Source: Methanocella paludicola SANAE | Lineage (GTDB): Archaea > Halobacteriota > Methanocellia > Methanocellales > Methanocellaceae | Assembly: GCF_000011005.1 (NCBI RefSeq) | Contig: NC_013665.1 | Location: 2,891,501-2,955,500 of the forward strand | Direction: 5' to 3' | DNA: 64,000 nt | In this document: positions 24,952 through 33,541 of the stretch, piece after piece | Layout: each line of letters begins with the position of its first letter | Position numbering within the stretch: position 1 is the first letter of the stretch | Program-made: the position numbers and the translations under genes | Notes under the pieces: model-generated | What the model was told of the DNA's origin: nothing | The model's input: only the letters and a program-made list of their open reading frames with translations | Databases searched by the model: none

Positions 24952-25341
24952 TCACTTTGCCATGATGGCCTTAACCTCGGCCGCCGCCCGGTCGACGTCC
25001 GCCAGGGCCTCCCTGTATGCGGCCTTCGGGCCGATGAGCGCCACGACCAGGGCCTTCGGGCCCGCGCCCACGGCGACGAGCCTCTTCTCCCCGACCTCCA
25101 TGACCACCCGCCTGGGTATCCCCGCCCTCAGCTCGGATGACGCCTCCTCGGCGGCGCCCAGCATGGCGGCGTACATTGGGGCGAAGATCTTGCGCTCCTC
25201 TCCAGGGGCCACGTCCGCTGCCAGGAGCGTGCCGTCCCGGGAGATGGCCGCAGAGGCCTCTATGCCGGACCCCTTCAGCCTGGACAGCGCGGCCTTTAGC
25301 CGGTCCGCCTTCTCCTGAGGCAGTGCCCCTTCCACATTCAT
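24952..25341 (-). CDS. Roadblock/LC7 domain protein
   Basis: 129 residues, soluble. The fold shows as an amphipathic N-terminal helix (KADRLKAALSRLKGSG), strands GIEASAAISRDGTLLAADV, a middle helix (FAPMYAAMLGAAEEAS), and paired strands RRVVMEVGEKRLVAVGAGPKA written in two pieces. It lies between alaS and the EF-like GTPase gene, all on the minus strand and closely spaced, so a GTPase-roadblock pairing is a reasonable guess. Confidence 0.8.
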   Translation of the reverse strand: MNVEGALPQEKADRLKAALSRLKGSGIEASAAISRDGTLLAADVAPGEERKIFAPMYAAMLGAAEEASSELRAGIPRRVVMEVGEKRLVAVGAGPKALVVALIGPKAAYREALADVDRAAAEVKAIMAK

Positions 25342-25368
25342 CTACGTAAACTACGCGTCGTTTTTATA

Positions 25369-27993
25369 TTACGCTTTGGGCTTCGCCTTGAAGGCCCGGG
25401 CCTCGCGCTCGCTTCCGGTGACGTTCATGTAGCCCTCGCCCAGCTTCTCCTTTACGTTGACCGTCTCCGAGTAGCCGTACGCGAAGTTGTCGCCCTTGAG
25501 GAACACCGTCTTCCCCTTGAACCGGGGCTTGAGCGCCTCCACGGCCTTCATGACGGTGCCGAAGTCCCCGGAGGGCAGCGAAAGGTCGATGGTGTCGCTG
25601 TTCAATGAGCCCTCGATGAGAGCCCGGACCATCCGGGATTGTAAATCCTTGTTCTGCTTGGACAGCTCCTTCCACTCGTTGAAGAACCGGGCCGCAGTCT
25701 TCGGGATGTCGTCGTACCCGACGCCCCAGAGGTCGGAGACCTCCTTGAGGAGACGGTCGTGGTACTGGACTTCGTTTAAGGAATTGTCTAAGGACTTGAA
25801 CTCGAGCCTCACGACTCCGTCCTGGATGCGCTCCGAGGACAGCATCTTTATGAAGCCCACCTTGGCCGTGTTATCGACGTGTATGCCTCCGCATGCCTCC
25901 ACGTCGTACCCGGGGATCCTGATGATCCGGAGCACCTTGCCCGGCACCGCGCCGCCCTGGTAGATCCGCATGGAGTACCGCCTCTCCGCCTCGGTCCTCG
26001 AAAGCTCCTCCACGTGGACGGGCACGTTCTCCATGACCAGGCCGTTGGCGACCCGCTCGATCTCCTGGAGCTGGGCGAAGGTGAGCGACTCGTAGTGGGT
26101 GATGTCCAGCCTCGCCTTCTCCGGCGTCTTCTCGGCGCCCGCCTGCCAGACGTGGTCGCCCAGCACTTTTCGGGCCGCGTAGTTGACGATGTGCGTCGAG
26201 GTGTGGTGGGCCGAGAGGATGCGCCGCCTGTCCTTATCGACTTCGCCGACGACCCTCTTCGCGTCGGCCGGCAGGGGCGACTCCAGGACGTGGACGACGA
26301 CGCCGTCCTGCTTGTACACGTCCTTCACCTTTATGCCGTTCATGAACCCCGTGTCTCCGGCCTGGCCGCCTCCCAGCGGGTAGAACAGCGTCCGGTCGAG
26401 CACTACTTTCACGGGCGTGATGAGCTTCACGACGTCGGCCTCGAACCTGAACTCGTGGGGCTTCTCATAGTACATCGGCACTGTCTTCGGCAGGCCCGCG
26501 GTCTCGCTGGCCTCGACCTTGCGCTCCTCCCGGCGCTCGTGCCTGGCCTGCACCCGGACGTAGAAGTCCTCGGGTATCTCCAGGTCGGGCTTCGACTCCT
26601 TTATCATCTCGGGGGCGACGCCCTGGGAGTCGTATAGCTCGACGAGCTTCTCGGGCGTGAACGCCTCCTTCGACTTGACCATGCGCTTGATGATGTTCTG
26701 GCTTTTTTGTTTTGATTCATCGTAGCGCTTCTTTTCCACGTCGATGATGTCGAATAGGCTGCCGTAGTCCTTGAGCTCCGTGTACCAGGAGCCGAACTCG
26801 TCGATGTGGCACCTGAAGACGTCGTTCAGGTCGACGTCGAGGCCATATTGATCGGCGAGCGTCCAGCAGCGCCTCAGCAGATTCCTGAGGTTGTAGCCTC
26901 CGCCCACGTTGGATGGAAGCGCTCCGTCGTGGATGGCGACCAGCAGGCTCCTCGTGTGGTCGGCGATGGCGTATAATGCGCGGTTCTTGTAGACGGCGCC
27001 CTTGAGCTCATCCAAGCTCATGCCCATCTGGCCGGCGATGTCGTTCCACGCCGAGTGGGCGTCCTCGAGCTCGTCCACGTTGAGAATGCCGGCGTACTTC
27101 GCGAAGCGCGCCTGGAACTCGGGGTCGGGGCGGTAGCCCGTTTTGGTGTATAAAAAGTCCATCGTCTTCGGGAAGGTGGCGTCGTAGGACATCGGCAGGC
27201 CCTGACTGAACCATGCCCACCTCTCCAGGCCGGCGCCCATGTCGATGACCTTCGTCTTTAGTTCCCTGAAGCCGTCCGGAAGCTGCTCGTACTGCATGTA
27301 TACCTGGTTGCCCAGCTCCAGGCCCCTCGAGAAGTACTCGATGGAGGGGCCGAAGTTGCCTCCCCCGGCCCACACGTCCTCGTGGAACAGGATCTCGTGG
27401 GCCGGTATGCCCAGGCCCTTCGTTAAGAACTCCTGTATCTGGGCGATGCCCTCCTCCTTGAAGTAGACGTGCTTCTCGGGCGTGTTGAACGTGTGCTGGC
27501 CCACCATGATGAATCCGGTGTAGTGCCGGCCGGTGATGCCCACGTTATCGATGTCGTTGAACCTTAAGCAGAACTGGGGCTCCAGCACGGCGGGGGCCGG
27601 GGGCTCCAGCTCGCCGGAGACCACGTAGGGCTGAAAGTCGTTGATGCCGGCGGCCACAAAATAAAGGTCCTCGTACCAGCGGGCCACGGTCGGGTACCGT
27701 TCGAGGGGCACGTATCCCCACTGCTCGAACGTCTTAACGTAGCAGTCCCAGGCTTCCTTGTACTCGAACTTCTTCCGGGTGAGCGACTCCCCTATGAAAC
27801 GGTATCCGCCGCTGCACTCCGCCTCGTCGCAGAAGTCCCGGGGCGTCTGGCTCCAGAACCCCCTGCCGCACTTCTTACACACGTACCTCTCGTAGCCCAA
27901 TGAGCGTAACGTTTTAACCGGATAGTACTTCTCGTAGTTCTTCGCGAACTCCGGCTTCATGAGTTTTTTGATCTGCTTATCGTCCATGGCCAT
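25369..27993 (-). CDS. alaS: Alanyl-tRNA synthetase
   Basis: 874 residues, archaeal type. The N-terminal region has a Cys cluster (CKKCGRGF ... FCDEAEC, about 39-60), the class II motif regions follow, and the editing domain holds SAHHTSTHIVNYA (HxxxH near 597) with CGGIH (near 698). Motif 2 surroundings include FCLRFNDIDNVG. It charges tRNA-Ala and clears mischarged Ser/Gly through the editing site. ATG 27993 gives MAMDDKQ; a shorter start two codons on is possible. Directly upstream of the roadblock-GTPase pair. Confidence 0.96.
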   Translation of the reverse strand: MAMDDKQIKKLMKPEFAKNYEKYYPVKTLRSLGYERYVCKKCGRGFWSQTPRDFCDEAECSGGYRFIGESLTRKKFEYKEAWDCYVKTFEQWGYVPLERYPTVARWYEDLYFVAAGINDFQPYVVSGELEPPAPAVLEPQFCLRFNDIDNVGITGRHYTGFIMVGQHTFNTPEKHVYFKEEGIAQIQEFLTKGLGIPAHEILFHEDVWAGGGNFGPSIEYFSRGLELGNQVYMQYEQLPDGFRELKTKVIDMGAGLERWAWFSQGLPMSYDATFPKTMDFLYTKTGYRPDPEFQARFAKYAGILNVDELEDAHSAWNDIAGQMGMSLDELKGAVYKNRALYAIADHTRSLLVAIHDGALPSNVGGGYNLRNLLRRCWTLADQYGLDVDLNDVFRCHIDEFGSWYTELKDYGSLFDIIDVEKKRYDESKQKSQNIIKRMVKSKEAFTPEKLVELYDSQGVAPEMIKESKPDLEIPEDFYVRVQARHERREERKVEASETAGLPKTVPMYYEKPHEFRFEADVVKLITPVKVVLDRTLFYPLGGGQAGDTGFMNGIKVKDVYKQDGVVVHVLESPLPADAKRVVGEVDKDRRRILSAHHTSTHIVNYAARKVLGDHVWQAGAEKTPEKARLDITHYESLTFAQLQEIERVANGLVMENVPVHVEELSRTEAERRYSMRIYQGGAVPGKVLRIIRIPGYDVEACGGIHVDNTAKVGFIKMLSSERIQDGVVRLEFKSLDNSLNEVQYHDRLLKEVSDLWGVGYDDIPKTAARFFNEWKELSKQNKDLQSRMVRALIEGSLNSDTIDLSLPSGDFGTVMKAVEALKPRFKGKTVFLKGDNFAYGYSETVNVKEKLGEGYMNVTGSEREARAFKAKPKA

Positions 27994-28134
27994 CTCTTCC
28001 GGAAAAATGAATGTAAATTGGCTCTCTTCGCCCTATGTCGTGGAGGGCGCATATATTTATCGGTTTTTGCGGGGCATGAAAAGGTTTATGGCTTAGCAGC
28101 AGTAATCAAGTAACGGTTCCTCAAGGGTAAAAAC

Positions 28135-28704
28135 ATGGATTCGGACACCGGCGGCAAGTCAAAATACGATTTTAGCGAGATCATGTCCATACTGGGCGAG
28201 GAGCAGAAGCCCTCCACACCGGTCAGGAAGACCGAGCCCCAGAAGCCCCGGGACGAAGCTTTTTCTAAAAAGCTCATGGCGGACATCGAGCAGAAGAACG
28301 CCGAAATACTGAGGCTCAACTCGGAGAACATTTCCCTCAGGTACTCGCTCAGCGAGAAGGAGATGGAGATAAAGAAGCTCCGGGCGCAGTCCGACAGCCT
28401 GCGGGACCAGGCGGAGAGCCTGAAGGCCCAGGTGGTCAGCCTCAACCAGCAGATCGGGGACATGAACAAGTTCGTCAGCGACGCGCGCCTGAAGCTCGGG
28501 GAGATGGAGTCGGACAGGGCGAAGCTCACGGCCCGGATCGTGAAGGAAGAGGAGGCCCCGCCCGGGGACGATGACGATGTCGCATCGATATTCAAGCGGA
28601 TAGCCCTGAAGGGCGAGGAGCCGCCGCAGGAAGCGCCCGACGGCGGCGAGGATAAGCCAAAGCCCCTGAAAAAGGCCGGCACCGCCAAGCTCTACGACCT
28701 GTAG
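28135..28704 (+). CDS. Coiled-coil hypothetical protein
   Basis: 189 residues, soluble, highly charged. A single long coiled coil is predicted from ~45 to ~145 (heptads such as LMADIEQKNAEILRLNSENI and SLRDQAESLKAQVVSLNQQI). The C-terminal ~45 residues are Pro/Glu/Lys-rich and likely disordered, ending KLYDL. No known domain. It is 45 bp upstream of glnA on the same strand, though glnA has its own TATA element between them. Confidence 0.65.
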   Translation: MDSDTGGKSKYDFSEIMSILGEEQKPSTPVRKTEPQKPRDEAFSKKLMADIEQKNAEILRLNSENISLRYSLSEKEMEIKKLRAQSDSLRDQAESLKAQVVSLNQQIGDMNKFVSDARLKLGEMESDRAKLTARIVKEEEAPPGDDDDVASIFKRIALKGEEPPQEAPDGGEDKPKPLKKAGTAKLYDL

Positions 28705-28713
28705 GCCAAAGAT

Positions 28714-28722
28714 AATTTTATA
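28714..28722 (+). promoter_or_regulatory. glnA promoter TATA element
   Basis: AATTTTATATG-type box, about 28-36 bp before ATG 28750, which suggests a short or leaderless glnA message. No clear repressor palindrome is seen in this 45-bp gap. Confidence 0.4.
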
Positions 28723-28749
28723 TGTACCCCGGGTCCTAATTCTTCTTAC

Positions 28750-30084
28750 ATGAGCAAAGTCACCAAAGAGTCGATATTGAAGAGGGCTGAGGACCTCGAT
28801 GTCAAGTTCATCAAGCTACAGTTCACCGACGTGTTCGGGACCACGAAGAACGTGGCCATCCCCGCCAGCCAGCTCGAGAAGGCTCTGGATGGTGATGTCA
28901 TGTTCGACGGTTCGTCCATCGAGGGGTTCGTCCGCATCGAGGAGTCGGACATGTACCTCAAGCCGGACATGAACACCTTTTCTCTCATTCCCTGGCAGAG
29001 CGAGTACGGCAACGTCGCGCGGCTCATCTGCGACGTGTACAACCCGGATGGCAAGCCGTTCGAGGGCTGCCCCAGGAACGTGCTTAAAAAAGTCATCAAG
29101 GAGGCCGAGAAGATGGGGTTCAGCATGAACGCCGGCCCCGAGGCCGAATTCTACTTATTCGAGCGGAACCTGGAGGATATGCCGACCACGAACTCCCGTG
29201 ACTACGGCGGATACTTCGATTTATCTCCGGTCGACCTGGGCGACGAGGTGCGCCGGGCCATGGTCACCGAGCTGGAGAGCATGGGATTCGAGATCGAGGC
29301 CTCCCACCACGAGGTGGGCGAGGGCCAGCACGAGATTGACTTCAAGTACGCCGACGCGCTGACCACGGCGGATAACGTGGTGACGTTCAAGTTCGTGGTG
29401 CGGAAGATCGCCATGCAGTACGGCCTGCACGCCACCTTCATGCCAAAGCCTTTGTTCGGCAAGGCCGGGTCGGGGATGCACACCCACCAGTCGCTCTTCA
29501 AGGGTAAGAACACGAACGCCTTCTACGATGAGAACGCGAAGTACCAGCTCAGCAAGACCGCCATGAACTACATCGGTGGCCTGCTGGCCCACGCGAGGGG
29601 CTTCGCCGCGATCACCAACCCGCTCGTGAACTCTTATAAGCGGCTCGTGCCGGGCTACGAGGCGCCCGTGTACATCGCGTGGTCGGAGAAGAACCGCTCT
29701 CCGTTAGTGCGCATACCGGCCCGCAGGGGCCTCGGCACCAGGGCCGAGCTCAGGAACCCGGACCCGGCCTGCAACCCGTACCTGGCCTTGGCCGTGACGC
29801 TCAAGGCAGGCCTGGACGGGATCAAGAAGAAGACCGACCCGGGAGACCCCGTCAACCTGAACATATACCACCTGACCGAGACGCAGAAAAAGGACCTCAA
29901 GATCAAGAGCCTTCCCGCGAGCCTGAGCGAGGCGCTGGACGAGCTGGAGGCCGACGACGTGGTCAGGAGCGCCCTGGGCCCCCACGTCTACGAGAACTTC
30001 ATGACCGCCAAGCGCATCGAGTGGGACGAGTACCGGACCCAGGTCTTCCCCTGGGAGGTCGAGCGGTACCTGGGCGTTTATTAA
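28750..30084 (+). CDS. glnA: Glutamine synthetase type I
   Basis: 444 residues, normal for GSI-alpha. Signatures: FDGSSIEGF near 55, EAEFYLF near 138, [10 protein letters not shown] near 240 and the ATP-binding R residues in [13 protein letters not shown]. The position of the bacterial adenylylation Tyr lies in NLNIYHLTE, and the ~25-residue insert of the adenylylated GSI-beta group is missing, so adenylylation control is unlikely. It makes glutamine from glutamate, ammonia and ATP. No P-II or transporter gene is adjacent. Confidence 0.96.
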   Translation: MSKVTKESILKRAEDLDVKFIKLQFTDVFGTTKNVAIPASQLEKALDGDVMFDGSSIEGFVRIEESDMYLKPDMNTFSLIPWQSEYGNVARLICDVYNPDGKPFEGCPRNVLKKVIKEAEKMGFSMNAGPEAEFYLFERNLEDMPTTNSRDYGGYFDLSPVDLGDEVRRAMVTELESMGFEIEASHHEVGEGQHEIDFKYADALTTADNVVTFKFVVRKIAMQYGLHATFMPKPLFGKAGSGMHTHQSLFKGKNTNAFYDENAKYQLSKTAMNYIGGLLAHARGFAAITNPLVNSYKRLVPGYEAPVYIAWSEKNRSPLVRIPARRGLGTRAELRNPDPACNPYLALAVTLKAGLDGIKKKTDPGDPVNLNIYHLTETQKKDLKIKSLPASLSEALDELEADDVVRSALGPHVYENFMTAKRIEWDEYRTQVFPWEVERYLGVY

Positions 30085-30103
30085 CGCCCCCGTCCTTTCT
30101 TTT

Positions 30104-30580
30104 TTAATATATTATCAGGTATTTTTCGTTCAGGCTTCGATCGTACTCGTACTCTATGGTTATTTCGTACCGCCCGCCTCCCTCGATGGCCCTGTGCTTA
30201 TTTGATGGGACCATGACGCCTCCCTTTTCCACTCCCTCCCTGAGCCTGACCTGGCCGATGGCTATGGCCTTCCTGCTGCCCCGGACCTCATAGATCATAG
30301 TGCCCTCATCCTCTTCGGAGCCGAACGTCACGTTCGTGCCGGGCGGAAGGGAGAGCGTTGTTCTCTTCGTGGCTCCCTGAGGCGAGGCGGGGTCGAGAAG
30401 GTCCCTGGGGGCCGATGCCATGAGAGCCCTGCAGTCGTTTGATAGCTCGAGAAGCCGGGAATCCACGGAAGCCGTACTCACGACCGGCTCCGCACGGCTC
30501 AGCCCGAGGCCGGCGAGGCATGCGATGGCCGCCAGCACGGCCATGGACGCGGCCATGGCCACGGGCAGCGAGTCTACCAC
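30104..30580 (-). CDS. Pilin-like/TadE-like small anchored protein
   Basis: 158 residues from GTG 30580, which overlaps the prepilin peptidase stop by 7 bp; the longer open frame upstream is antisense coding shadow. The N-terminus VDSLPVAMAASMAVLAAIAC is a hydrophobic helix starting almost at residue 1, followed by an extracellular beta-rich domain (SLPPGTNVTFGSEEDEGTMI). Position and layout fit a minor pilin or TadE-like protein of the appendage. It ends the minus-strand operon, convergent with glnA. Confidence 0.66.
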   Translation of the reverse strand: MVDSLPVAMAASMAVLAAIACLAGLGLSRAEPVVSTASVDSRLLELSNDCRALMASAPRDLLDPASPQGATKRTTLSLPPGTNVTFGSEEDEGTMIYEVRGSRKAIAIGQVRLREGVEKGGVMVPSNKHRAIEGGGRYEITIEYEYDRSLNEKYLIIY

Positions 30581-31095
30581 GGCACGGCCCCCAGGAGTAC
30601 GACTGATGAGACGCAGGCGGCCAGCAGGGCAGGGCCCATGGGCTCCTCCTGCTCCCGGAGAGAGGCGATGTCCTCGGCGGACAGGGGGCCGCCCTTGCCG
30701 GCATGTCTCGATTTCACGGCGGGCCGGTATACCCCGTGCTTCAGCAGGAGCACGGCCGCCAGGCAGAGCGAGTACGCCGCGATGAAGTATAGCGGGGGAT
30801 AGGCCGGCGAGGCCATTAAGAATAGCCCCAGGACGAGCTTGGCGTCCCCGCCTCCCCACATTCGGAGCTTCCAGAGGCCATACACGTACGCGTACGACAC
30901 GATACACGTCAGAACGGCAGGCCCCAGGGGGTAACCCCGGGCCGCCATCAGCGCCAGACCGGCCGCGATGAGCGGGATCGTGAGCCGGTTAGGTATGCGC
31001 ATGGTACGGTAGTCGATGACGGCGGCCGCGGCGACGGCCAGCCCCGCGAGCACGATGCAGGCCAGGTCAATCCAGGTAAACGACAGGCTCTCCAC
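30574..31095 (-). CDS. Prepilin peptidase, A24 aspartic protease family
   Basis: 173 residues with about six membrane helices. The two catalytic aspartates are in VIDYRTMRIPNRL (near residue 28) and [13 protein letters not shown] (GxGD motif near residue 82). Archaeal members (FlaK/PibD/EppA) cut class III signal peptides of archaellins and pilins just before the hydrophobic helix. The pilin-like proteins of this window are natural substrates. It overlaps the upstream ATPase gene by 29 bp. Confidence 0.88.
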   Translation of the reverse strand: MESLSFTWIDLACIVLAGLAVAAAAVIDYRTMRIPNRLTIPLIAAGLALMAARGYPLGPAVLTCIVSYAYVYGLWKLRMWGGGDAKLVLGLFLMASPAYPPLYFIAAYSLCLAAVLLLKHGVYRPAVKSRHAGKGGPLSAEDIASLREQEEPMGPALLAACVSSVVLLGAVPW

Positions 31096-32176
31096 CCCCG
31101 TGCTCGCTTTCCCTCGGGCGGATCTTGATGACGTGGCAGGACTCTGTGGTGTCGTCGACCACGATGGCGGCGCCCCTCCCGGCGCCCAGGCGGGCCATGG
31201 CCTCCTGTATGGGCTCTTTCACGTACGTGGGCCGGGCCGACTCGAGCGCCTCCAGGTCGTCCCTCAGCGTCAGCCTGTGGCAGACGATCACGTCGGCCTG
31301 GGAGAGCACCTCCTTGCCCAGTGCGGAGGGCCGCTGGGTGGCAAGCACCAGGGACAGGCCGGGCTGCCTTCCCTGGCGGAGCCACTCGTTCGTGAGCACC
31401 CGCCCCGCCCTGGTATCCCCGTCCATGAACATGTGGGCCTCGTCGATGAGCAGCCAGACAAGGGGCTTTTCCCTTTTGCCGTTCTCGGCCCTGCGTGCCT
31501 CGACCCGGATATCGTACAGCGCTCTGGCCAGCGACGCCACGATGGCCGATCTTATCCGGGGCTCGTGGCCGTATCCGCTCAGGTCCAGTATGCTTATTGA
31601 GCCGGGCTTCAGCAGCGCGTCGAACGTGGCGCTGCCCGAGAACAGGCCCCAGGACGCCACCATACGCAGCAGGCCCGACAGCGTGCTCCCGGGCTTCACC
31701 CTCTTTACCAGCCCCTCTACCTCGAACGGCCCGTTGTCCATGGCGCCCATCAGATCGGCGCCGTGCTCGCTCAGAGGCTCGATGCCCAGGAGCTCGCAGT
31801 AGTCGTAGAACGATAGCGAGCAGGATGGTATTTCCAGGGGCAGGGCGCCCTCGCGCCGGTGCGCCGGAGGCGCGAACACCCGTATGCCTTCCCAGCCTTT
31901 CATACAGGCGAACACGCCCATCGTGTCCACGACGATAACGCAAAAGTTCTTCCTGATGGCGAGGGGCAGCCGGGCGAACTCCTCGATGATGACGCCCATG
32001 GTGTATGATTTGCCGTAGCCCCGCTTGCCGCAGATCAGCGCCGCGTGGGGCTTAAGCACGTCGAGGTACACCCCGGCACCCTGGGACCCGTCCAGGGCAA
32101 GGTACCTGCCCACGTAAAGCACCCCATCCTCCCCTCCGTCTCTCCTTCCAAGCAGATAGCGCTTCTCACAGGACAT
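31067..32176 (-). CDS. HerA/VirB4-like ATPase of the appendage locus
   Basis: 369 residues. Walker A is ICGKRGYGKSYTMG near residue 50, Walker B is WLLIDEAHMFMDG near 245, and an ATQRPS motif follows near 280, giving the HerA-FtsK core. HerA proteins with NurA resect DNA ends, but here no nurA is present and the gene overlaps the prepilin peptidase, so a role in the secretion/pilus locus is at least as likely. Its own promoter (TATA-like stretch in 32177-32215) precedes it. Confidence 0.75.
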   Translation of the reverse strand: MSCEKRYLLGRRDGGEDGVLYVGRYLALDGSQGAGVYLDVLKPHAALICGKRGYGKSYTMGVIIEEFARLPLAIRKNFCVIVVDTMGVFACMKGWEGIRVFAPPAHRREGALPLEIPSCSLSFYDYCELLGIEPLSEHGADLMGAMDNGPFEVEGLVKRVKPGSTLSGLLRMVASWGLFSGSATFDALLKPGSISILDLSGYGHEPRIRSAIVASLARALYDIRVEARRAENGKREKPLVWLLIDEAHMFMDGDTRAGRVLTNEWLRQGRQPGLSLVLATQRPSALGKEVLSQADVIVCHRLTLRDDLEALESARPTYVKEPIQEAMARLGAGRGAAIVVDDTTESCHVIKIRPRESEHGGGEPVVYLD

Positions 32177-32215
32177 ACTTAATTACAATAAATTGAAAAT
32201 AAATAAAGCTATCCC

Positions 32216-32854
32216 CTATGTGACGGGTGCCTGGTTAATGAGAGCTTTCACTTCCTCGTCGCTCAGGTCAGGGAAGCTCTCGTAGTAGCTCGCCACGGCG
32301 AACGGGCCGTACGGCTGCACGGCCAGGCCGACCACCTCGTCCACCTCCTTTTCGAGCCGCTCTACTGAGGATTCGGGGCTGCAGGGCACGGCCACGATGA
32401 CCCTTTTCGGATGCTCCCTCATGACGGCCCTCACGGCGGCGATCATGGTATACCCCGACGCCAGGCCGTCGTCCACGACGATGACGTTCTTGTTCTTTAG
32501 TTCAGGCAGGGGCCTGTCGCCCCTGTATTCCCTTGCCCGGCGCCGTATCTCGGCCAGCACCTCTTTAGATATCCGCTCGATATCCCCGACGGACAGCCCG
32601 CAGTATGCCACGAGCCGCTCGTTCAGTACGATGGTGCCGTCGGGGGCGATCGCGCCGAACCCGGCCTCGGGGTCGGACGGGATGGGCAGCTTCCTCGGGA
32701 TGATGAGGTCCAGGGGCACTTCGAGCCGCCTCGCCACCTCGTATCCAACGGGCACCCCTCCCCGTGGTATTGCCAGCACGATGGCGTTGTGCCGGTAAAT
32801 GAGCAAGCGCTCTGCCAGCCGCCTTCCCGCGTCGCGCCTGTCCCTGAAGATCAT
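32216..32854 (-). CDS. Phosphoribosyltransferase domain protein
   Basis: 212 residues. The PRPP-binding loop is NVIVVDDGLASGYTM near residue 125, and the N-terminal part has IPRGGVPVGYEVA, the pattern of stand-alone prokaryotic PRTase-like proteins sometimes fused to dienelactone hydrolase. Base substrate is unknown. It overlaps the PfpI gene by 4 bp (ATGA), so they form one transcript. Confidence 0.82.
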   Translation of the reverse strand: MIFRDRRDAGRRLAERLLIYRHNAIVLAIPRGGVPVGYEVARRLEVPLDLIIPRKLPIPSDPEAGFGAIAPDGTIVLNERLVAYCGLSVGDIERISKEVLAEIRRRAREYRGDRPLPELKNKNVIVVDDGLASGYTMIAAVRAVMREHPKRVIVAVPCSPESSVERLEKEVDEVVGLAVQPYGPFAVASYYESFPDLSDEEVKALINQAPVT

Positions 32855-33417
32855 TGGGCCCTTGCCATCCCCGCGGCCTGGCCTGCGCCCGCGCCCTGGA
32901 GCGCCCGGAGCACGGCGTCGCAGAAGTACCCGAGGTCCGTGGGCTGCCTGGAGAATATGTACTGGGCGTCGGTGATCAGCGGCTCGTTCACGTACGTAGC
33001 CCCCGCGTCCTCGATGTCCACCACGAGGGACTTCCAGCCCGTGGCCCTCTTCCCCTTCAGGAGCCGGGCCGTGATGAGTATCTGCACGCCGTGGCAGATG
33101 GCGGCTACTGGCTTACCCGTGCGGTCGAAGTCCTGCACGAACCTGATCACTTCGGGGTATATGCGGATGTGGTCCGGCCCCTGGCCGCCCGGTATCACGA
33201 GACAATCGTAGTCGTCGGGGCTGAGGTCCTTGAAGGCGATATCGGCGGCGACGGGCATGCCGTGCTTGCCTGTGATGGTCTTGCCCTTTTCAAGGCCCGC
33301 GACCTTGACGTCGGCACAGGCCTCATACCTCAGCCTGTATAGCGGGTACATCAGCTCCATGTCCTCGAAGCCTTCTCCTGCGAGCATAACGACTCTTTTT
33401 CCTTTTAACTCCTCCAT
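32851..33417 (-). CDS. DJ-1/PfpI family protein
   Basis: 188 residues. The nucleophile Cys lies in VAAICHGVQILI near residue 109, with the family Glu in MLAGEGFEDMEL near residue 15 and PGGQGPDHIR near 76. The family includes proteases, glyoxalases/deglycases and chaperones. The C-terminal tail is Ala/Gly-rich. It leads the minus-strand pair with the PRTase gene and is divergent from the secretion ATPase gene. Confidence 0.86.
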   Translation of the reverse strand: MEELKGKRVVMLAGEGFEDMELMYPLYRLRYEACADVKVAGLEKGKTITGKHGMPVAADIAFKDLSPDDYDCLVIPGGQGPDHIRIYPEVIRFVQDFDRTGKPVAAICHGVQILITARLLKGKRATGWKSLVVDIEDAGATYVNEPLITDAQYIFSRQPTDLGYFCDAVLRALQGAGAGQAAGMARAQ

Positions 33418-33506
33418 AGTACTCCTCCTCTTTTATGATGTTCGAGCCCCGGATACTTGAACCGTTTCGACGTTATGCGCGAACGGGTTAATTATATATG
33501 GTTTGG

Positions 33507-33527
33507 TTGCAAATTACTAATTTGCAA
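33507..33527. promoter_or_regulatory. Perfect 21-bp palindrome before the secretion ATPase gene
   Basis: TTGCAAATTA, C, TAATTTGCAA: perfect 10-bp arms around one base. It lies 14 bp before ATG 33542 and just after the TATA-like ATTATATATGG (33491-33501), where a bound dimer would block RNA polymerase. A repressor operator is the likely reading. Confidence 0.65.
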
Positions 33528-33541
33528 TTTGGTGTAAAATT

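Noticed and set aside
28714-28749. Nitrogen-control (NrpR-type) operator before glnA
   Set aside because: The 45-bp gap has only a TATA box; no spaced palindrome of that type was found.
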